Shown piece by piece: positions 1 through 8,777 of a stretch of DNA of 33,251 nucleotides. The translations under genes were made by a program, and so were the position numbers. Position 1 is the first letter of the stretch. Each line of letters begins with the position of its first letter. This stretch comes from WHSW01 sp035296705. GTDB taxonomy: Bacteria > Actinomycetota > Thermoleophilia > Solirubrobacterales > 70-9. The notes below the pieces were generated by a model that was not told the DNA's origin, did not search any database, and saw only the letters and a program-made list of their open reading frames with translations. The DNA is taken from assembly GCA_035296705.1 (NCBI GenBank), contig DATHAL010000015.1, positions 1-33,251 on the forward strand, given 5' to 3'.

Positions 1-2562
1 GACTACGACGGGCTGGTCACCGTTGCCGAGGACCAGGTCGAGGGCGGAGCGCACCTGCTCGACCTCTGCGTCGCGCTGACGGAGCGCCAGGACGAGGACG
101 AGCAGATGCGGCAGGTGGCGAAGCGGGTCTCGCTCACGCAGCCGGCGCCGATCCAGATCGACTCGACGGAGCCCGATGTGATCAAGGCCGCGCTCGAGCA
201 GAATCCCGGCCGCGCGATCGTCAACTCGGTCAACCTCGAGGCGGGCCGCGACAAGCTCGACAAGGTCGTGCCGCTCGCGAAGGCGCACGGCGCCGCGCTG
301 ATCGCGCTCACGATCGACGAGACCGGCATGGCGAAGACCGCGGAGCGAAAGCTCGAGGTCGCGCGCCGGATCACCGAGCTCTGCGAGGAGCACGGCTTCG
401 ATCGCGAGCTCCTGATCTTCGACGCGCTCACGTTCACGCTCACCACGGGTGACGATGAGTGGAAGCCGTCGGCCATCGAGACCATCGAGGGCATCCGCAG
501 GATCAAGGCGGAGCTCCCCGGCGTGAAGACGTCGCTCGGCGTCTCCAACGTGTCCTTCGGCGTCTCCCAGCCCGCGAGGGCCGTCCTCAACTCGGTCTTC
601 CTGCACCACTGCGTCGAGGCCGGGCTCGACCTGGCGATGGTCAACCCGAACCACATCACGCCGTACGCGGAGATCCCCGAGAACGAGCGTGGGCTGGCCG
701 ACGACCTCGTCTACAACCGCCGGGAGGACGCGCTCGAGCGGTTCATCGCGCACTTCGAGTCGAAGGGCGACGAGGACGAGGCCGAGGCCGAGGACCCAAC
801 CGCGGACATGGAGCCCGAGGAGGCCCTGCACTGGCACATCCTGCGCCGCAAGAAGGAGGGCGTCGAGGAGCAGATCGACAGCTCCGTGGAGAAGATCGGC
901 GCCGTCCCGACCCTGAACCAGGTCCTGCTGCCGGCGATGAAGGAGGTCGGCGACAAGTTCGGCGCCGGCGAGCTCATCCTGCCGTTCGTCCTGCAGTCGG
1001 CGGAGGTGATGAAGCGCGCCGTGGCGCAGCTCGAGAACTACCTCGACCGGATCGACGGGCACACCAAGGGCAAGGTCGTGATCGCGACCGTGTTCGGCGA
1101 CGTCCACGACATCGGCAAGTCGCTCGTCAACACGATCCTCACCAACAACGGTTACACGGTCGTCGACCTCGGCAAGCAGGTCCCGATCGACACGATCATC
1201 GACGCCGCGGTCGAGCACGACGCGGACGCGATCGGACTCTCGGCGCTGCTGGTGTCGACCTCGAAGCAGATGCCCGCCTGCATCCAAGAGCTCCACACCC
1301 GTGGGCACGAGTTCCCGGTGCTCATTGGTGGGGCGGCGATCAACCGGGACTTCGGCCGCCGGGTCCTCTACCCGCACGGCAATGAGTCCGACGAGGTCTA
1401 CGAGCCCGGCGTCTTCTACTGCAAGGACGCCTTCGCCGGTCTCGACACAGTGGACACGCTCATCGACGACGTCGCCCGTGAGGAGCTGGTCAAGAAGATC
1501 CGCGCCGAGGCGAAGGAGCTGCGCGAGAAGCCGGTCGTCGTCGACGACGCGCCGCCCACAACCGATGACTCCGTGCGCTCCGCCGCCGTCACCGATAACC
1601 CGATTCCCGAACCTCCCTTCTGGGGAGCGCGCGAGATCCCGGTCGACCTCGACGACGTGTTCCCGTATCTCGACCGGCACGTGCTGTTCAAGCTCCACTG
1701 GGGCGGGCGCGGCAAGAAGGGCGAGGAGTGGCGGCGGATCGTCGAGGGCCACGACGGCGAGGAGGGCTTCGCGCCGAAGCTCGAGCGCATGTGGCGCGAG
1801 CAGGACTACCTGCACCCGCGGGCGAAGCTCGGCTACTTCCCCTGCAACGCCGATGGCAACGAGCTCGTGATCTTCGATCCGTCAGACCACGACCGCGAGA
1901 TCGAGCGGCTGGTCTTCCCGCGCCAGCCGCGCCACGACCGGATCTGCCTGGCCGACTTCTACCGGCCGATCGAACGAAAGCCGGACGGATCTCCCGATCC
2001 GTCCGGGTCTGAGAGGGACGTGGTCGCGCTCCAGGCGGTCACGGTCGGGCCCGAGGTCACCGAGCGGATCGGGGAGCTCGAGCGCCGCGGCGAGTTCTCC
2101 GAGCAGCTCTTCGTCCACGGTCTCGGCGTCCAGGCCGCCGAGGGCCTCGCGGAGTGGCTTCACGCCGCGGTCAGGCGCGGCCTCGAAATCGACATCGACC
2201 AGGGCCGGCGCTACTCGTGGGGCTACCCCGCGTGCCCGGACCAGTCCGAGCACGAGAAGGTCTCGCGCCTGCTCGGCTTCGCCGATATCGGCATCGGGCT
2301 CTCCGGCGGCTACGCGCTCGAGCCCGAGCAGTCCACTGCGGCCATCGTCGCCCACCATCCGCAGGCCGTCTACTTCGGCATGAAGTCGGGCTTCATCCCG
2401 GCGGAGAAGAAGGGCGACGAGCTGATCGCCGGCACCGAACGAGGCGGTGAGCTGCCGCCGGAGGCCGACCCGGACGGCGACGGGACGGTGGAAGCGGAGA
2501 GCTCCGAGGCGGAGGCCGAAGGCCAAAGCCGAGGCCCCGCGCCGTTGAGCCGGCTTGCCTGA
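1..2562 (+). CDS. metH: Cobalamin-dependent methionine synthase, 3' part (5' end outside window)
   Basis: Transfers a methyl group from 5-methyltetrahydrofolate through cobalamin to homocysteine in the cytoplasm. The frame is open from base 1, so the homocysteine-binding module lies outside the window. Visible in order are: the C-terminal half of the pterin-binding barrel (to about nt 760); an acidic linker; the helical cap plus B12-binding Rossmann domain, with the cobalamin His motif DVHDIGK at nt 1099-1119 and the later LIGGAA loop; and the reactivation (AdoMet) domain from about nt 1610, with the signature GYPACPD near nt 2221. The residue after that signature is Gln, where E. coli has His. 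The C-terminus ends in a Glu/Ala-rich tail that is probably disordered. The next gene, dinB, is convergent, with 24 bp between stop codons. Family assignment is secure. Confidence 0.95.
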   Translation, partial: DYDGLVTVAEDQVEGGAHLLDLCVALTERQDEDEQMRQVAKRVSLTQPAPIQIDSTEPDVIKAALEQNPGRAIVNSVNLEAGRDKLDKVVPLAKAHGAALIALTIDETGMAKTAERKLEVARRITELCEEHGFDRELLIFDALTFTLTTGDDEWKPSAIETIEGIRRIKAELPGVKTSLGVSNVSFGVSQPARAVLNSVFLHHCVEAGLDLAMVNPNHITPYAEIPENERGLADDLVYNRREDALERFIAHFESKGDEDEAEAEDPTADMEPEEALHWHILRRKKEGVEEQIDSSVEKIGAVPTLNQVLLPAMKEVGDKFGAGELILPFVLQSAEVMKRAVAQLENYLDRIDGHTKGKVVIATVFGDVHDIGKSLVNTILTNNGYTVVDLGKQVPIDTIIDAAVEHDADAIGLSALLVSTSKQMPACIQELHTRGHEFPVLIGGAAINRDFGRRVLYPHGNESDEVYEPGVFYCKDAFAGLDTVDTLIDDVAREELVKKIRAEAKELREKPVVVDDAPPTTDDSVRSAAVTDNPIPEPPFWGAREIPVDLDDVFPYLDRHVLFKLHWGGRGKKGEEWRRIVEGHDGEEGFAPKLERMWREQDYLHPRAKLGYFPCNADGNELVIFDPSDHDREIERLVFPRQPRHDRICLADFYRPIERKPDGSPDPSGSERDVVALQAVTVGPEVTERIGELERRGEFSEQLFVHGLGVQAAEGLAEWLHAAVRRGLEIDIDQGRRYSWGYPACPDQSEHEKVSRLLGFADIGIGLSGGYALEPEQSTAAIVAHHPQAVYFGMKSGFIPAEKKGDELIAGTERGGELPPEADPDGDGTVEAESSEAEAEGQSRGPAPLSRLA

Positions 2563-2586
2563 GCAGGCGGCGGACGCCGCGCCGGC

Positions 2587-3798
2587 CTAGCGATCGTTTC
2601 GCTCGTCGGCGAGGACCGCCGGGGAGGGGCCGCGGTTGCGGCCGAGCACACTCGCTCGCGTCACCGAGTCCGGACCGAAGCGGTCGCGAACCTCGTCCAG
2701 CGCCGCGTCGAGCGCCTCCTCGCTCGGGTAGAGGGGGAGCGCCAGCTGTGCGCCGCCACCGTCGGGTTCGACGTTCGCCACCGTGATCCCGAGGAGGGTG
2801 AGGCCGCGCCGCTCGATGGTCACGGCGGACGCGCGAAGCAGTCGGCGGCCGGCGACGAGGATCGCGCGCGTCTCCGCCGTTGGGCGGGGCAGCGTGCGCG
2901 AGCAGCTTGCCCGCGTGTAGTCGCCGAAGCGCAGGCGAAGCACCACCGTCCGGCCGACACGGCCGGACCGGCGCATCCGCCGCGTCACCCGGTCGACCAG
3001 CGCGGCGAGGGTCGAGTCGAGCTCGTCTTTGCGGAAGCGGCGCAGGCCGACCGCTCGCTGCGCGCCATAGGTGCGCCGCGTGCGACCGGCGCGCACGCCC
3101 CGGGAGCTGCGCCCGTTGGCGATCGCATGCAGGTGCTTGCCGCCGGCGCGGCCGAGGATCGCCACGAGCGCCTCCTCGGGGAGCGCCGCGATGTCGCCGA
3201 CGGTGCCGATCCCGTGCGCGCGCAGCCGGCGCGCGGTCGCGGCGCCTACGCCCCAGATCCGCTCGACCCGGAGGGGGTGCAGGAACTCGCGCTCGCGGCC
3301 GGATTCGATGAGCAGGAGGCCGTCGGGCTTCGCGGCGCCGCTCGCCATCTTCGCCACCACCTTCGAGTTCGCGATCCCGACCGAGATCGGGATCCCGACC
3401 TGCTCGCGGACCTCGCGCCGCAGGCGCCGCGCGATCTCAACGGGCGTCCCGGCGAACCGCTCGAGGCCGCTCACATCGAGAAAGGCCTCCTCGAGAGAGA
3501 GCCCCTCGACGCGGGGCGCGGTGCGCTCGAAGACATCGAACAGGCCGCGGCTCGCCTCCACGTAGGCCTCGAAGCGCGGCGGCACCGCGATCGCGTCGGG
3601 ACAGAGCCGCCGCGCCTGCGTCCCGCCCATGCCGCCGCGGATCCCGAACGCCTTCGCTTCGTAGCTCGCCGCCATCACCACCCCCGCCCCGACGATCACT
3701 GGCCTCCCTCTCAGCCGCGGGTCATCACGCTGCTCGACCGAGGCGAAGAATGCGTCGGCATCGGCGTGCAGGATCGTCGCCCGTCGCGGCACGAACAC
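2587..3798 (-). CDS. dinB: Y-family DNA polymerase IV
   Basis: Error-prone translesion polymerase of 403 aa, counted from a GTG at 3798; a second in-frame GTG two codons later is equally possible. The N-terminal palm motif HADADAFFASVE supplies the first metal-binding Asp (D13) and the FF steric-gate pair. The second catalytic motif reads SLEEAFLD (around residues 101-108), whereas E. coli DinB has SLDEAYLD; the first of the two carboxylates is therefore Glu instead of Asp. Helix-hairpin-helix thumb segments (for example IWGVGAATARRL) and a little-finger domain (about 240-350) follow. There is no obvious beta-clamp peptide at the end (RNRGPSPAVLADERNDR). A LexA box overlaps the start codon, which predicts SOS induction. 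The gene lies 48 bp downstream of the aldehyde dehydrogenase. Confidence 0.93.
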   Translation of the reverse strand: MFVPRRATILHADADAFFASVEQRDDPRLRGRPVIVGAGVVMAASYEAKAFGIRGGMGGTQARRLCPDAIAVPPRFEAYVEASRGLFDVFERTAPRVEGLSLEEAFLDVSGLERFAGTPVEIARRLRREVREQVGIPISVGIANSKVVAKMASGAAKPDGLLLIESGREREFLHPLRVERIWGVGAATARRLRAHGIGTVGDIAALPEEALVAILGRAGGKHLHAIANGRSSRGVRAGRTRRTYGAQRAVGLRRFRKDELDSTLAALVDRVTRRMRRSGRVGRTVVLRLRFGDYTRASCSRTLPRPTAETRAILVAGRRLLRASAVTIERRGLTLLGITVANVEPDGGGAQLALPLYPSEEALDAALDEVRDRFGPDSVTRASVLGRNRGPSPAVLADERNDR

Positions 3799-3805
3799 AT
3801 GTTCG
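3792..3805. promoter_or_regulatory. LexA/SOS box at dinB start
   Basis: The 14-mer CGAACACATGTTCG has two perfect inverted half-sites (CGAAC/GTTCG) separated by 4 nt. This is the LexA operator consensus of actinobacteria and Firmicutes. It overlaps the GTG start of dinB at 3796-3798, so LexA binding would block initiation directly. Function is inferred from consensus match and position at a typical SOS gene. Confidence 0.85.
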
Positions 3806-3846
3806 CATGCCGATCAAGTGGCGATCGGCCGCTACGGCTCGCCGCG

Positions 3847-5424
3847 CTAGCGGCGCAACCGGTTGCGCAGCCCGCGGGCGCTGAGGAAGGTGTACACGCG
3901 GCGGATGAGGCCGCGCTTTCGCGGGCTGTACGGGAACCAGAGGAGCTCGGACTTCGGCTGCGGCAGCCGCGGCAGCGTGAGCGCTTCGGTGCGGCAGAAG
4001 CGGCGGATCCCCTGGGCGCCGTGGCGGACGCCGATCCCCGAGCTCTTCCAGCCGCCCATCGGCAGGCCGAGCACGTTGTAGTTGACGAGCACGTCGTTGA
4101 CGTTGCAGTGGCCCGCCTCGATCCGGCGTGCGATCCGCTCGCCCTCCTGCGCGTCGCCGGCGAAGACCGACGATCCGAGCCCATACCTGGAGTCGTTCGC
4201 CATCGCCACCGCCTCATCGGTGTCGCTGACCTTCATCACCGCGATCACCGGCCCGAACGTCTCGTCGCGCATCACCTTCATCGAGTGGTCGGCGTCGGCA
4301 ATCAGGGTCGGCTCATACCAATCGCCCGGGCCCTCCTTGCGACGGCCTCCGGTCAGCACTCGGGCGCCGTGGCTGCGCGCGTCCTCGACGTGCTCTGAGA
4401 CGATCTCGACCTGCGCGGGCGAGGACATCGCGCCGACCTCGGCCGAGTAGCCGCGGCCGTCAGCGCCCTGGCGGAGCGACTCGATCTTGCCCTTCAGCCT
4501 GTCGACGAACTCTTCGTAGACGGGCTCCTCGACGTAGACGCGCTCGATCGAGATGCAGATCTGGCCCGTGTTCAGCATCCCGCCCCACGCGGTGGCATTC
4601 GCGGCCCGCTCGAGGTCCGCGTCGCGGGTGACGATCAGCGGATCCTTGCCGCCGAGCTCGAGGCTTACGGGCGTGAGCGTCTCCGCCGCTCGCTTCATCA
4701 CCACCTTGCCGGTCCGCTCCGAGCCGGTGAACTGGACGTAATCTGACTCGTCGACCAGCGCTCCCCCGGTCTCGGCCATCCCGTTGACGACGGCGAGCAC
4801 GTCCGGCGCGCCGACCTCCTCGCGCCAGCCGCGGACGATCTCCATCAGCGTCAGCGGCGTCAGCTCCGAGGGCTTGATGACGACGGCGTTTCCGGCCATC
4901 AGCGCCGGCAGCGCGTCGCCCAGCGACAGGATCAACGGGAAGTTCCAGGGGCTGATGATCCCGACGACGCCGAACGGTCGGTAGACGATCTTGTGCCGCT
5001 TCGTGCGCAGCACGGGGTTGTGCGGCGTGACGATCTCGTCGGCGAGCAGCTTCGGCGCCTGCTCCGCCCAGAAGTTGATCGCGTCGAGGCAGTAGAAGGC
5101 CTCGAGCGTCGCGTCGGCGCGAACCTTGCCGGTCTCCTCCTGCATCAGGTCGTCGAGGCGGTCCTGGTTGGCGAGGATCCAGTCGCGAAGCTCCTCGAGC
5201 CAGCGCCGACGCCCCGCAAAGCCGATCGCCTCCCACGCCGGCTGCGCCGCGCGCACGCGGGCGACCGTCGCCGCGACCCGCGCTGGGGGGTCGATCGGCC
5301 GGGCGTCGATCACGCTCCCGTCGACGGGTCGCAGGACGTCGAAGGTCTCCGCTCCCGTCGGGGCGGTCGCTTCGGAGTCCCCGTCCGACCCGAGGGCGCT
5401 CTGCGGCTGCGTCGCGGATTCCAT
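3847..5424 (-). CDS. NAD(P)-dependent aldehyde dehydrogenase, GabD2-like
   Basis: Oxidises an aldehyde to the acid; 525 aa. The start at 5424 (MESATQ) is chosen over an ATG at 5460 because GAGGAGG (5434-5440) lies 9 nt upstream. Catalytic features include SPWNF (Asn161), a KPSE cofactor-binding Lys at 184, the general base in LELGGKDP (Glu256) and the nucleophile in NTGQICIS (Cys290). The C-terminal part (GIRRFCRTEAL ... LLWFPYSP) resembles mycobacterial succinate-semialdehyde dehydrogenase GabD2 as I recall it. Substrate is not proven, and medium-chain or aromatic aldehydes are possible. The first 25 residues are polar and probably disordered. It follows the sugar dehydrogenase genes on the same strand after 80 bp. 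Confidence 0.9.
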   Translation of the reverse strand: MESATQPQSALGSDGDSEATAPTGAETFDVLRPVDGSVIDARPIDPPARVAATVARVRAAQPAWEAIGFAGRRRWLEELRDWILANQDRLDDLMQEETGKVRADATLEAFYCLDAINFWAEQAPKLLADEIVTPHNPVLRTKRHKIVYRPFGVVGIISPWNFPLILSLGDALPALMAGNAVVIKPSELTPLTLMEIVRGWREEVGAPDVLAVVNGMAETGGALVDESDYVQFTGSERTGKVVMKRAAETLTPVSLELGGKDPLIVTRDADLERAANATAWGGMLNTGQICISIERVYVEEPVYEEFVDRLKGKIESLRQGADGRGYSAEVGAMSSPAQVEIVSEHVEDARSHGARVLTGGRRKEGPGDWYEPTLIADADHSMKVMRDETFGPVIAVMKVSDTDEAVAMANDSRYGLGSSVFAGDAQEGERIARRIEAGHCNVNDVLVNYNVLGLPMGGWKSSGIGVRHGAQGIRRFCRTEALTLPRLPQPKSELLWFPYSPRKRGLIRRVYTFLSARGLRNRLRR

Positions 5425-5433
5425 CTCTCTCGA

Positions 5434-5440
5434 CCTCCTC
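5434..5440 (-). promoter_or_regulatory. Ribosome binding site of aldehyde dehydrogenase
   Basis: GAGGAGG on the minus strand lies 9 nt before the ATG at 5424. It decides this start over the upstream ATG at 5460. Confidence 0.75.
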
Positions 5441-5504
5441 GCTGGCGATGCCCGATGCAAGAGCGGACTCTACTCGCCCGATGGCACGGGCGTACCAACC
5501 GCGT

Positions 5505-6662
5505 TCAGCGCCGGATGAGCCGGTAGACGGGGCCCGCGAGCGAGGTGACGTAGAGGCGGTGGCGAGCGTCCTCGCCGAACCCGCTCGGCGAGCTCAGCTC
5601 GAGACCGGTTGCGGAGTCGCTCGATCCGGGGCTCGACGGCTCGAGCGAGCGGATGCGCCCCGCGCAGTGATCGGCGTAGACGTAGCGGCCGCGCAGCGCC
5701 CCAAGCGTCCGGTCCCGGACGACGTAGCCGCCGATCACGGCGCAGTTCTCACCCGCGGTCGGGTACTCGAGGATCGGGGGTCGATATTGCGGTGGCTCGC
5801 CTTCGCCCTCGAACGGGTGCGTGCCCTCGAACAGGTTCCAGCCGAAGTTCGCTCCCGCCAGCTTCGCCCTCCCGACGCGGTCGATCTCCTCCCAGGCGTT
5901 CTGGCCGACGTCGCCGATGAACAACGCGTCCGAGGGACCGTCGAACGAGAACCGGTACGGGTTTCTCAGCCCCAACGCGTAGACCTCGTCGCGGCCGCGC
6001 GCGTGCGCGAACGGGTTCGACCGCGGGACGGTGTAGCTGCCCTTCTTCGTCGGGTCTACGCGCAGGATCTTCCCGAGCAGGCTCGTCCGGTCCTGGGCGC
6101 TGCCATCCGGGTCGCCTGCGCCGCCGCCGTCGCCGGTGCCCATGTAGAGGAAGCCGTCGGGCCCGAACTGGAGCTGGCCGCCGTTGTGGTTGGAGAACGT
6201 CGGATGCGGGATCTCGATCAGCTTGTGCCGGGATCCGAGAGCGGCCCGCGTGGCACGGCTTCGCTTGCTTCGCAGGGAATCGACCTCGAGGTTGCCGTCG
6301 TCGTTGACGTAGTAGACGAAGAACTGGCGGTTGCGGGCGTAGCCCGGGCTGAAGGCGATCGAGAGGAGTCCCTGCTCGCCGCCATAGCGGACCCGGCTTC
6401 GCAGGGTGAGGAACGGGCGCCGCAGCTCGCGCCCCTGACGCATGACGCGGACCTCGCCCCGCTGCTCGACGACGAAGAGGAGCTTCGGCGAGCCCGGTGC
6501 AGCAGCGACGTGGACCGGCGCATCGAAGCTCCCGACCCCCTTCAGCTTCAGTCCCGCGCGCTCGAAACCGGCGGTGCCGGCGCCGCCGGCAAGCGCGCCC
6601 GCCGCGACCGCGCCGGCCGCGACCGATGCGACGAACCAGCGCCTCCGTGGCCCTGCCGGCAT
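5505..6662 (-). CDS. PQQ-dependent sugar dehydrogenase (soluble aldose dehydrogenase family), Tat-like signal
   Basis: Secreted six-bladed beta-propeller quinoprotein of the YliI/Asd glucose dehydrogenase family, 385 aa. The N-terminus (PRRRWFVAS followed by an Ala/Gly-rich stretch) looks like a Tat signal. Family motifs are SNHNGGQLQFGPDG (with the catalytic His), then GTGDGGGAGDP (calcium/PQQ loop), SLLGKILRVDP, FGWNLFEG and a late GGYVVRD/GRYVYADHCAG pair. These enzymes oxidise aldoses in the periplasm or wall space using PQQ. No PQQ biosynthesis gene is visible here, so cofactor supply is unknown. It is a paralogue of the gene immediately upstream (31 bp gap), so this is a tandem duplication. 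Sugar specificity cannot be read from sequence. Confidence 0.88.
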   Translation of the reverse strand: MPAGPRRRWFVASVAAGAVAAGALAGGAGTAGFERAGLKLKGVGSFDAPVHVAAAPGSPKLLFVVEQRGEVRVMRQGRELRRPFLTLRSRVRYGGEQGLLSIAFSPGYARNRQFFVYYVNDDGNLEVDSLRSKRSRATRAALGSRHKLIEIPHPTFSNHNGGQLQFGPDGFLYMGTGDGGGAGDPDGSAQDRTSLLGKILRVDPTKKGSYTVPRSNPFAHARGRDEVYALGLRNPYRFSFDGPSDALFIGDVGQNAWEEIDRVGRAKLAGANFGWNLFEGTHPFEGEGEPPQYRPPILEYPTAGENCAVIGGYVVRDRTLGALRGRYVYADHCAGRIRSLEPSSPGSSDSATGLELSSPSGFGEDARHRLYVTSLAGPVYRLIRR

Positions 6663-6693
6663 CCCGCGCGACCCTACCGCGCCCGGGTCGTGC

Positions 6694-7881
6694 CTAGCCG
6701 CCGGACGGCACGAGCCGGTCCACCGCGCCGCCCAGCGAGACCGCGTAGTAGTGGCCGGCAGCGTCCACCCCGAAGGAGCTCAGCTGCGGCACGTCGAGCC
6801 CGAGCTCCGCATCGTCCTCAGCGGGCGCGCTCGGGGCCGCGATGAAGCTGCGCAGGGCGCCCGCGCAGAAGTCGCCGTAGAGGTAGCGGCCATAGAGCGA
6901 CGGCAGGGCGCGGTCGCGGATCACATAGCCGCCGGTCACCGAGCAGTTGCCCCCAGACCTCGGATACTCGAACACGGGCGGCACCGCGTCCGGCGCCTCC
7001 TGGTCCTCGTTGAAGCGCTGCGTCCCCTCGAACGCCGACCAGCCGAAGTTGAGCTCGGGGCCGAGGTCGCCCGCGTCGACCGAGTCGATCTCCTCCCGCG
7101 AGTCCTGGCCGACATCGCCGATCCACAGGCTTCGCGTCGGTGCGTCGAAGGAAAAGCGCCACGGGTTTCGCAGGCCGATCGCCGCGAGCTCGTAGGAGCC
7201 GGGGCTCGACGGGTCGAGGCGAAGCAGCTTGCCGAGCGGGCTCTCGGAGTTCTGCGCCGTGCGCTCCGGGTCGCCGGCGCCCCCACCGTCACCCATCCCG
7301 AGGTAGAGCTCGTCGTCGGGGCCGAAGAGCAGCAGGCCACCGTTGTGGTTGGAGGCGAAGTCCTCGATGCGCAGGAGCTCCCTGGCGCTTCCCCGGTCCG
7401 CCGCGCCCGGATTGTCGGAGGAGCGCCGGTACTCGACCACGCGCGAGTCGCCCGCGGTGTCCGTGTAGTCGACGTAGACACGCCCCGAGCGCTCGTAGTC
7501 CGGCGCGAAGGCGGCCGAGAGCAGGCCCTGCTCGGTGCCCTCGCACGTGATCAGCTCCGAGACGTCGAGGAAGACGTTCGCCTCGCCGCCCGCGCGGGGG
7601 ACGCGCATGATCCGTCCGCAGCGCTCGACCACGTAGAGGTGGTCGGGGTCGCCGCTCGTGGGCTGGGTGACGTAGACGGGCTCGGCGAAGGTCCCGACCG
7701 GCTCGAGCGAGACGCCGCCGCGGCCGTCGCCGGGCCGGCCGGGCGAGCCGTCCGTCGTCGTCGCTGTGGAGCCCGGCGTCGGCGCGCTCGTCGTCGTGGC
7801 GTCGTCGCCCCCGCCGCAACCGGCCGGGACCGCGATCGCCGCCGCGGCCGCACAGGCGATCATCGTCGTGCGCCGGAGCAC
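6694..7881 (-). CDS. PQQ-dependent sugar dehydrogenase, lipoprotein paralogue
   Basis: 395-aa paralogue of the neighbouring quinoprotein. Its N-terminus is a lipoprotein signal with the lipobox VPAGC (Cys22), followed by a Gly/Asp/Thr-rich linker to about residue 50, so this copy is predicted to be anchored to the membrane surface while the other is released or Tat-exported. The same propeller motifs occur: SNHNGGLLLFGPDDELY with the active-site His, GMGDGGGAGDP, and a late GGYVIRDRALPSLYGRYLYG. It is shorter between the middle blades than its sister. It lies 22 bp downstream of the lipoprotein gene on the same strand, so the three probably form an operon. The electron acceptor and substrate are unknown. 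Confidence 0.88.
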   Translation of the reverse strand: MLRRTTMIACAAAAAIAVPAGCGGGDDATTTSAPTPGSTATTTDGSPGRPGDGRGGVSLEPVGTFAEPVYVTQPTSGDPDHLYVVERCGRIMRVPRAGGEANVFLDVSELITCEGTEQGLLSAAFAPDYERSGRVYVDYTDTAGDSRVVEYRRSSDNPGAADRGSARELLRIEDFASNHNGGLLLFGPDDELYLGMGDGGGAGDPERTAQNSESPLGKLLRLDPSSPGSYELAAIGLRNPWRFSFDAPTRSLWIGDVGQDSREEIDSVDAGDLGPELNFGWSAFEGTQRFNEDQEAPDAVPPVFEYPRSGGNCSVTGGYVIRDRALPSLYGRYLYGDFCAGALRSFIAAPSAPAEDDAELGLDVPQLSSFGVDAAGHYYAVSLGGAVDRLVPSGG

Positions 7882-7903
7882 CGACCGGACGTTAGTGGGG
7901 CGC

Positions 7904-8623
7904 CTACTTGTTCTCGATCACGACCTTGCCGGAGCCACTGACGCTCGCCTTCGGCGGCTTGTCCGTGATCGTGACCACGAACTCGCCCTCGACCGGCCCG
8001 CCGTCGGAGCTCACGGCCTTCGCCTTGCCGGTCAGTCCCGCGGCGAGTTCGTAGTGCACCGTCCACGTCCCCGCCATCACCGGCGTGACGCGCCAGACGA
8101 TGTCCTTGCTCTCACCTGGCGGCAGCGGTCCGAAGGAGAAGGTGTCGGTCTGAGCGGTGACGGCGCCGGCGGTGGGCGCGGCCTCGAGCTCGGCGCGCGA
8201 CGGATTGCCCTGGGCGAGCTTCGGATAGCCGTTCTCGAGAATCCACACCGGGCGGTTCGGGTCGGCGAGCCCAGGCTGATCGGAGCGGATCGAGAAGGAG
8301 CCGCCCGCCTTCTCCTCGCCGGTCCAGATCGTCACTGCGAGGTCCGGGATCGGCTCGTCGCCGGCGTTCGTCACCTCGAGCCGCAGATCGCTCGTCTGTG
8401 CGAGCCGCTGGTCGGTCGCGAACTTCGCCGCGTCCACCTCGACCGGGAACTGCCCGGAGGGCTCGTTGACGTCCTGGCGCTCGGCGTCATCGCCGCAGCC
8501 GGCGACGCCGAGCGCGAGCATGCACGCCGCGAAGAGAGCAGCGAGACGCGACCGGGGACCTTGGTACCTCCGCAGTGGGCGGGCGCTTGTCGCGGTCTCC
8601 TCCCCCAAGGGCCGGCGCAACAT
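7904..8623 (-). CDS. Secreted lipoprotein, beta-sandwich type, function unknown
   Basis: Predicted 239-aa lipoprotein. A basic N-region is followed by a hydrophobic segment and the lipobox GVAGC. The mature part has no enzyme motif that I recognise. It carries a CARDB-like Ig-fold pattern (LRLEVTNAGDEPIPDLAVTIW, later LPPGESKDIVWRVTPVMAGTWTVHYEL), as in extracellular adhesion or scaffolding domains. The start at ATG 8623 gives a rather long N-region of about 28 residues before the hydrophobic core and has no clear ribosome binding site, so the true start may be a few codons later. It is the first gene of the minus-strand group with the two sugar dehydrogenases, and is divergent from the YrbE genes across 154 bp. 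Confidence 0.72.
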   Translation of the reverse strand: MLRRPLGEETATSARPLRRYQGPRSRLAALFAACMLALGVAGCGDDAERQDVNEPSGQFPVEVDAAKFATDQRLAQTSDLRLEVTNAGDEPIPDLAVTIWTGEEKAGGSFSIRSDQPGLADPNRPVWILENGYPKLAQGNPSRAELEAAPTAGAVTAQTDTFSFGPLPPGESKDIVWRVTPVMAGTWTVHYELAAGLTGKAKAVSSDGGPVEGEFVVTITDKPPKASVSGSGKVVIENK

Positions 8624-8777
8624 ACCATCGGATCGCGCACCCGAACCGCATTTCCCGCCGCTCAGAGCCACTTCGGGAGCCCGGCGGAGCGCCGACGGGT
8701 TATCGGTGGCGAGGCGGGTAAGCATCCAATACTCTTGTCGCCTGGCTGCCGGAAGGGTTCGGCGACCGGAGGAGCAG
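8624..8777. promoter_or_regulatory. Divergent promoter region between lipoprotein gene and YrbE operon
   Basis: This 154-bp region must hold the promoters of both directions. For the plus strand, TACTCT at 8730-8735 fits a -10 element, giving a leader of about 40 nt that contains GGAGGAG at 8768-8774 before the ATG at 8778. No good -35 element is visible. I found no confident minus-strand promoter. Confidence 0.4.

Noticed and set aside
1882..2526. Long minus-strand ORF inside metH
   Set aside because: It lies antisense to the conserved reactivation domain, has Arg/Asp-rich shadow composition typical of high-GC antisense frames, and has no domain.
6005..6020. GAAC-GG-GTTC as a second LexA box
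   Set aside because: The half-site spacing is 2 nt, not 4, and it lies in the middle of a sugar dehydrogenase gene.
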